Shown here: positions 23,058 through 26,440 of the stretch, piece after piece
Position numbering within the stretch: position 1 is the stretch's first letter
Layout of the letters: every line of letters starts with the position of its first letter
Source of the DNA: Gemmatimonadaceae bacterium
Lineage (GTDB): Bacteria > Latescibacterota > UBA2968 > UBA8231
Assembly (NCBI GenBank): GCA_002726335.1
Contig: PBSR01000278.1
Location: forward strand, 1 to 26,440
Length of the DNA: 26,440 nt
Reading direction: 5' to 3'
Translations under genes and position numbers: made by a program
Notes under the pieces: model-generated
What the model was told of the DNA's origin: nothing
What the model saw: only the letters and a program-made list of their open reading frames with translations
Databases searched by the model: none

Positions 23058-24524
23058 ATGAGCGATCGACCGAATCTTCTGTTCATCATACCCGACCAGA
23101 TGCGGCACGATTTTCTCAGCTGCTATGGTGCGCCGCATGTGTCCACACCCAACATCGACCGCATCGGCGACGAGGGAATCCGCTACGACAACGCCTACAG
23201 CCTGCACCCGGTCTGCGTCCCGGCGCGCTGCGCGCTACTGACAGGTCTCAACGCCTGGCGGACGCAGGTGCTGACCAACGGCAACTACCTGCGCCCGGAC
23301 CGTAGCGAGCGGGGCATACACACCTGGCCGGAGATGTTGAGCGAGCACGGCTACTACACCAGCGCCATCGGCAAGATGCACTTCTACCCGTGGGACGCGT
23401 CCTTTGGTTTCCAGCACCGTGTGGTCTGCGAGGATAAGGTGTGGATCCACATCCAGGATGACTACTGGCACTATCTGCGGGAGCGCGGGCATCGCAAGTA
23501 CATGGGCAAGGAGCACGAGGGGTACGACGAGAACTTCGGCGCCTGCGTGTCGCGCTTGCCCTGGGACTGCTACTGGGACTACTTCGTCGGCGAGGCGGCG
23601 GCCGATTTCGTCCGTGAGTATGACGGGGATCAACCTTTCGCCTGCATGGTTGGTTTCCCTGGACCGCACGATCCCTACGATCCCACGGCGGAGTTTCTTG
23701 AGAGAGTCGACATGGCTCGGATTCCCGACCCGGCGCCTGGGGAGCCCATCCATCGTGACGTGAGTGCCGGGATCCATCGCCGGCACCGATCCGGAATCCC
23801 AACGTGGACACCCGAACCGGGGGGGCCGTACACGGACGAGAAGAAGCGCCAGGTGCGGGCCCATTACTCGGCCCAGATCCTGCAGATCGACCAGCAGGTG
23901 GGCCGGATCCTCAGCGCCCTGGAAGAGAGCGGCCGTCTCGACAACACGATGGTCATCTTCGCCTCCGACCACGGTGACATGGTGGGTGACCACGGGATCA
24001 ACGCCAAGGGCAACTACTACGAAGGCAGCTGCCACGTGCCGATGCTCGTACGTCCTGCCGGCGGTGGCTTGGGGACGAGCAACACGGACCTGGTAACCCT
24101 CACCGACGTGACAGGCACGTTGCTGGCGGCATCGGGACACGGCGTGCCCACGGTCATGGATGCCAGACCCCTGCCGGGTCTCGGTCTTGATGGTGATACC
24201 CCAAGGGAGGTGATCGCCGGCGGCCTGCAGTCTTGCTGGATGGCCTTCGACGGGCGCTACAAGCTGGTGAAGTACGGCAACGGGGCAGCGGGTCTGTTCG
24301 ATCTGGCGCAGGACCCGCAGGAGGCGGACAATCTCGCCGACAGCCCGCAGCATGCCGGCGAATTCCGCCGGCTCGACGCCATCCTCTGGTGTGAGGTCAT
24401 GCAGTCGGTGCAACGCTCACACGGGGACAACCTGGTCTACCTGCCCGAGGACGACGCGCTGTGGGCGGACGAGGCCTTCGGCCGCCCCGGCTGGCAACGC
24501 ACCTATCCGCGGCAGATCCGCTAG
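23058..24524 (+). CDS. Sulfatase (alkaline-phosphatase fold)
   Basis: This 488-residue sulfatase has NLLFIIPDQMRHDFLSCYG with metal-site Asp13-Gln14, the activation motif Cys53-Val-Pro-Ala-Arg57 followed by CALLTGLNAWRT, TSAIGKMHFYPWD, and MVIFASDHGDMVGDHG. The DQ pair and DHGDMVGDHG resemble choline-sulfatase/PMH-like sulfatases rather than the DDM type found at 11087-12499. Members hydrolyse sulfate or phosphonate esters, and Cys53 needs conversion to formylglycine. The ATG at 23058 is chosen because the fold begins just after it; upstream in-frame codons lie in the promoter region. No signal peptide. It overlaps the next gene by one base (TAGTG). Confidence 0.92.
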   Translation: MSDRPNLLFIIPDQMRHDFLSCYGAPHVSTPNIDRIGDEGIRYDNAYSLHPVCVPARCALLTGLNAWRTQVLTNGNYLRPDRSERGIHTWPEMLSEHGYYTSAIGKMHFYPWDASFGFQHRVVCEDKVWIHIQDDYWHYLRERGHRKYMGKEHEGYDENFGACVSRLPWDCYWDYFVGEAAADFVREYDGDQPFACMVGFPGPHDPYDPTAEFLERVDMARIPDPAPGEPIHRDVSAGIHRRHRSGIPTWTPEPGGPYTDEKKRQVRAHYSAQILQIDQQVGRILSALEESGRLDNTMVIFASDHGDMVGDHGINAKGNYYEGSCHVPMLVRPAGGGLGTSNTDLVTLTDVTGTLLAASGHGVPTVMDARPLPGLGLDGDTPREVIAGGLQSCWMAFDGRYKLVKYGNGAAGLFDLAQDPQEADNLADSPQHAGEFRRLDAILWCEVMQSVQRSHGDNLVYLPEDDALWADEAFGRPGWQRTYPRQIR

Positions 24525-25216
24525 TGACCTACCCTAACGTTAAGGCGCTGACCTTCGATCTGTTCGGCACGGTACTCGATCTGGGGGGCAGCCTGACGCC
24601 ACACATCGGAACCTTCCTGCAGTCAAAGGGGGCGAGTGTTTCCGCCGAGGAGTTCTGGCAGCAGTGGCGCTACCGGCAGAGACTCGAGCAGTTCCAGGAC
24701 ACGATCATGGCTCTCGGCCATAGCGGCTATCTGGAGACCGTGCGGAGGGCCTTCGTCTATACGTTGAAGCTGAACGATGTCGAGGCATCCAGCGACGAGG
24801 TGACGACGTTCCTGGAGTGCTGGCGCGAGCTGGAGCCTTTCCCTGAGGTCGGGGAGGCACTCACACGTCTGCAGCGGTCCTATCGACTCGTGGCCTTGTC
24901 GAACGGCGATCCGTGGTTTCTCGATCACCTCGTGAAGAACCGCATCCAGTTCGAGTTTGACGACGTGATCTCCGTGGAGGTGGTGGGCGCCTTCAAGCCC
25001 CACCCGGGCGTGTACCGACGTGCCGCCAGGGACAGTGGCCTGGAGGTAGGGGAATGTATGATGGTCTCGGCCAATTCCTTCGATGTCGTCGGTGCCCGTG
25101 CCTGCGGCATGCGCGCAGCCTGGGTCAACCGGAACGCGCTGCCCTATGAGGACAGTCCCTACACCGCCGATGTCACCGTGGGCGATTTCACCGAACTCGC
25201 CAACGCCATCACCTAG
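24524..25216 (+). CDS. HAD-superfamily hydrolase, haloacid dehalogenase type II-like
   Basis: This 230-residue HAD protein has motif I TFDLFGTVLD (nucleophile Asp12), motif II ALSNGDP (SNG), motif III lysine in FKPHPGVYRRA, and motif IV MVSANSFDVVGARACGMRAAWVNR, which matches the SxNxxD pattern of L-2-haloacid dehalogenases better than phosphatases. Family members release halide from 2-haloalkanoates; a phosphatase role is the alternative. The GTG at 24524 shares its first base with the sulfatase TAG stop, strongly implying coupled translation. It overlaps the facing outer-membrane gene by eight bases at the 3' ends. Confidence 0.88.
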   Translation: MTYPNVKALTFDLFGTVLDLGGSLTPHIGTFLQSKGASVSAEEFWQQWRYRQRLEQFQDTIMALGHSGYLETVRRAFVYTLKLNDVEASSDEVTTFLECWRELEPFPEVGEALTRLQRSYRLVALSNGDPWFLDHLVKNRIQFEFDDVISVEVVGAFKPHPGVYRRAARDSGLEVGECMMVSANSFDVVGARACGMRAAWVNRNALPYEDSPYTADVTVGDFTELANAIT

Positions 25217-26063
25217 TCGACAACCCGACAGAGATCGTGGGGGCGTCAATGGCGTTGTGTAGCCGGAAGCCTCTCAACAGACCGAGCGACAGGTGCAGAT
25301 CGCCAGCGACGTCGGTACCGAGTTCCACGCCTGCTCCCACATAACGACGGTCGTTGCCGTATAGACCGCCCGCGCCGCCATGCACCGAGGCATCGCCGTT
25401 GTCGACGGACTCCAGGGCCTCGACCCGCAGGGTCACAGAGAGTCGCTGCCAGCGCCTGCCCGCCTCGGCGCTGAATCGCAGAACATCATCGTAGCCGCTG
25501 TGGCGAATGTTGTAGGCGACGCCCATGCTGAAGTATCCTGGCCAGGGGTACAGCGAGCGTCCGAAGAGTAGCGACAGCCGCTGGTTGAACTCACCGTCAC
25601 CGGTGTAGAGTCCGTTGGGATGGCTGTCATCGCCGACGGGAAGCCCGAAACTCAGAGCTGCACTGACGACACCGCTGCCGTTCTGCCACAGACGATAGCG
25701 TGCTCCGACTTCGGAATCGGCGATGCCCTGGGCAGCATCACCGCCGAAGTAGACGAACCCACTGTCGCGGCCGATCTGCCTGTTCAACGTGATACGCTGG
25801 TAGAACGGCACGTAGGCAACCAGCGTCAGGTCGTCCCGCACACCGAACTCGGCGTACAGACTGAGGGTGTACTCCGACTGTGTTGGGATGAGGACCGAGT
25901 TTCCGTCACGGTCGTAGTAGTCATTGCCGCGCAGCATCTGTGAGCCAAGCTTGTAGAAGCCCGTACCGAGAGGCTGGGTCCACGCGCCGGCGTTGAGGGC
26001 GTCAGCCGACAACAGGACCAGGAGGCAGGTCGGCAGCATGCTGTATGCACGAGTCGTCGTCAT
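25209..26063 (-). CDS. Putative outer-membrane beta-barrel protein
   Basis: This 284-residue protein has a signal peptide (TTRAYSMLPTCLLVLLSADALNA before GAWTQ) and then amphipathic beta strands rich in Tyr, Gly and alternating hydrophobics: FYKLGSQMLRGNDYYDRDG, LSLYAEFGVRDDLTLVAYVP, SEVGARYRLWQNGSG, ALSFGLPVGDD, GYFSMGVAYNIRHSGYDD and VGAGVELGTDVAGDLHLSLGL. The layout is like the phenol-degradation/transporter MetA-type or similar OM barrels, but I cannot place the exact family. The ATG at 26063 overlaps the stop of the upstream DM13 gene in an ATGA (26060-26063), so the two are probably coexpressed in the cell envelope. Confidence 0.7.
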   Translation of the reverse strand: MTTTRAYSMLPTCLLVLLSADALNAGAWTQPLGTGFYKLGSQMLRGNDYYDRDGNSVLIPTQSEYTLSLYAEFGVRDDLTLVAYVPFYQRITLNRQIGRDSGFVYFGGDAAQGIADSEVGARYRLWQNGSGVVSAALSFGLPVGDDSHPNGLYTGDGEFNQRLSLLFGRSLYPWPGYFSMGVAYNIRHSGYDDVLRFSAEAGRRWQRLSVTLRVEALESVDNGDASVHGGAGGLYGNDRRYVGAGVELGTDVAGDLHLSLGLLRGFRLHNAIDAPTISVGLSTR

Positions 26064-26440
26064 TCCAACCGGGCCCGCCCGAAGCTGATGTTGTAGGGCA
26101 CACAGTGGATGATGACCCAATCGAGAGTTCCGAGGCCCGCGTTGCCCGGCACAACATAGATCTGCGGACCACGGGGGGACTGCAGTTCACCCAGGTTGAT
26201 GCTACCGGGACCGAACTGTTCGCCGGGACTCAGGAAGACCGCCAGCTGCGGCCCCTGGTCGACGAGGAAGTCTTCGGCGAAACTCAGTCGCAGTTCGCCG
26301 TCGAGACCCGGAGCGAGGCGGGCAGTTCCGACGGCGTCGTGACCGGCGACCCCGAAGAAGCTGCCTAGTGCTCTGTTAAGAATTGAAGGTTGTACTTTTT
26401 CGTAAGTCGTGGTACCATGGTGACATATGGTGATTTCTTC
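26060..26440 (-). CDS. DM13-domain protein (partial; runs off right edge)
   Basis: About 101 residues from GSFFGVAGHDAVGTARL to the stop match the DM13 domain: a GSF...H...G opening, LRLSFAEDFLVDQGPQLAVFLS, INLGELQSPRGPQIYVVPG, LDWVIIHCVPYNISFGRARLE. The conserved Cys in VIIHC is present, as in the domain thought to take part in redox or electron transfer. The frame stays open to the window end, but no start codon or signal peptide is visible and the bases beyond about 26365 are much more AT-rich, so the true N-terminus may be outside the window or cut by an insertion. The stop is an ATGA overlap with the outer-membrane protein gene. Confidence 0.75.
   Translation of the reverse strand, partial: EEITICHHGTTTYEKVQPSILNRALGSFFGVAGHDAVGTARLAPGLDGELRLSFAEDFLVDQGPQLAVFLSPGEQFGPGSINLGELQSPRGPQIYVVPGNAGLGTLDWVIIHCVPYNISFGRARLE
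26365..26440. mobile_element. Possible end of an insertion sequence (tentative)
   Basis: At CTAG (26365-26368) the GC content drops to about 40% (30 of 76 bases) from a surrounding GC-rich level. IS630-family elements are known to insert at CTAG and duplicate the TA. The following TGCTCTGTTAAGAATTGAAG could be a terminal repeat, and an ATG at 26416 opens a short + frame (MVTYGDFF) that leaves the window. The partner end is outside the window, so this is only suggestive. Confidence 0.3.

Noticed and set aside
1..26440. CRISPR arrays, tRNA or rRNA genes
   Set aside because: No repeat-spacer pattern or cloverleaf-type sequence was seen by reading; a tRNA scan was not possible here.

Overview
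The window is GC-rich (except for the last ~75 bases) and densely packed. It looks like a chromosomal stretch from an uncultured, Gram-negative-type bacterium with a scavenging, hydrolase-rich lifestyle. A secreted protein with a C-terminal FlgD-like/sorting-type domain, several sulfatase and amidohydrolase genes, GHL10-like TIM barrels, a TMTC-like TPR membrane protein and an outer-membrane barrel together suggest Latescibacterota, Poribacteria or a related FCB-type lineage. This placement is inference from gene content; there is no rRNA or phylogenetic marker except a small ribosomal protein L33 gene.

Layout. 1-85 is the tail of an unknown + strand gene followed by a strong intrinsic terminator. 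150-2494 (-) is an EamA-type exporter coupled to a TIM-barrel hydrolase-like protein. 2605-4189 (+) is rpmG (L33), then a secreted protein whose signal-peptide codons contain the apparent rpmG terminator. 4182-6495 (-) is a secreted redoxin and a DinB-SGNH hydrolase fusion, which may be two genes joined by a one-base change. 6576-7601 (+) is a GHL10-like protein, divergent from the redoxin across a palindromic -10 element. 7613-12499 (-) is a four-gene operon: sulfatase, Gfo/Idh/MocA oxidoreductase, bicupin, and a D-aminoacylase-type amidohydrolase. 12608-15019 (+) is a penicillin-acylase-family Ntn hydrolase carrying a transposase-type helix-turn-helix at its N-terminus. 15011-19120 (-) is a tightly overlapped operon for 2-oxoacid dehydrogenase E1alpha, E1beta and E2 plus a PfkB sugar kinase. 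19210-21932 (+) is an aldo/keto-reductase-like TIM barrel and a TPR membrane protein broken by an in-frame TAA. 21939-22943 (-) is a D-2-hydroxyacid dehydrogenase. 23058-25216 (+) is a second sulfatase overlapping a haloacid-dehalogenase-like HAD protein by one base. 25209-26440 (-) is an outer-membrane barrel protein preceded by a DM13-domain gene that runs off the window, or into a possible insertion-sequence end.

How the genes may work together. The 7613-12499 operon reads as a route for desulfating, oxidising and deacylating an N-acylated, sulfated compound. The E1/E2/kinase operon links a sugar-acid kinase with oxidative decarboxylation of a 2-oxoacid. Both readings are inferences from gene order. 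Regulation is visible in two intrinsic terminators, a shared bidirectional -10, two likely leaderless promoters and many 1-4 base stop/start overlaps typical of translational coupling. I see no CRISPR array, tRNA or rRNA, and no gene-free stretch longer than about 120 bases.
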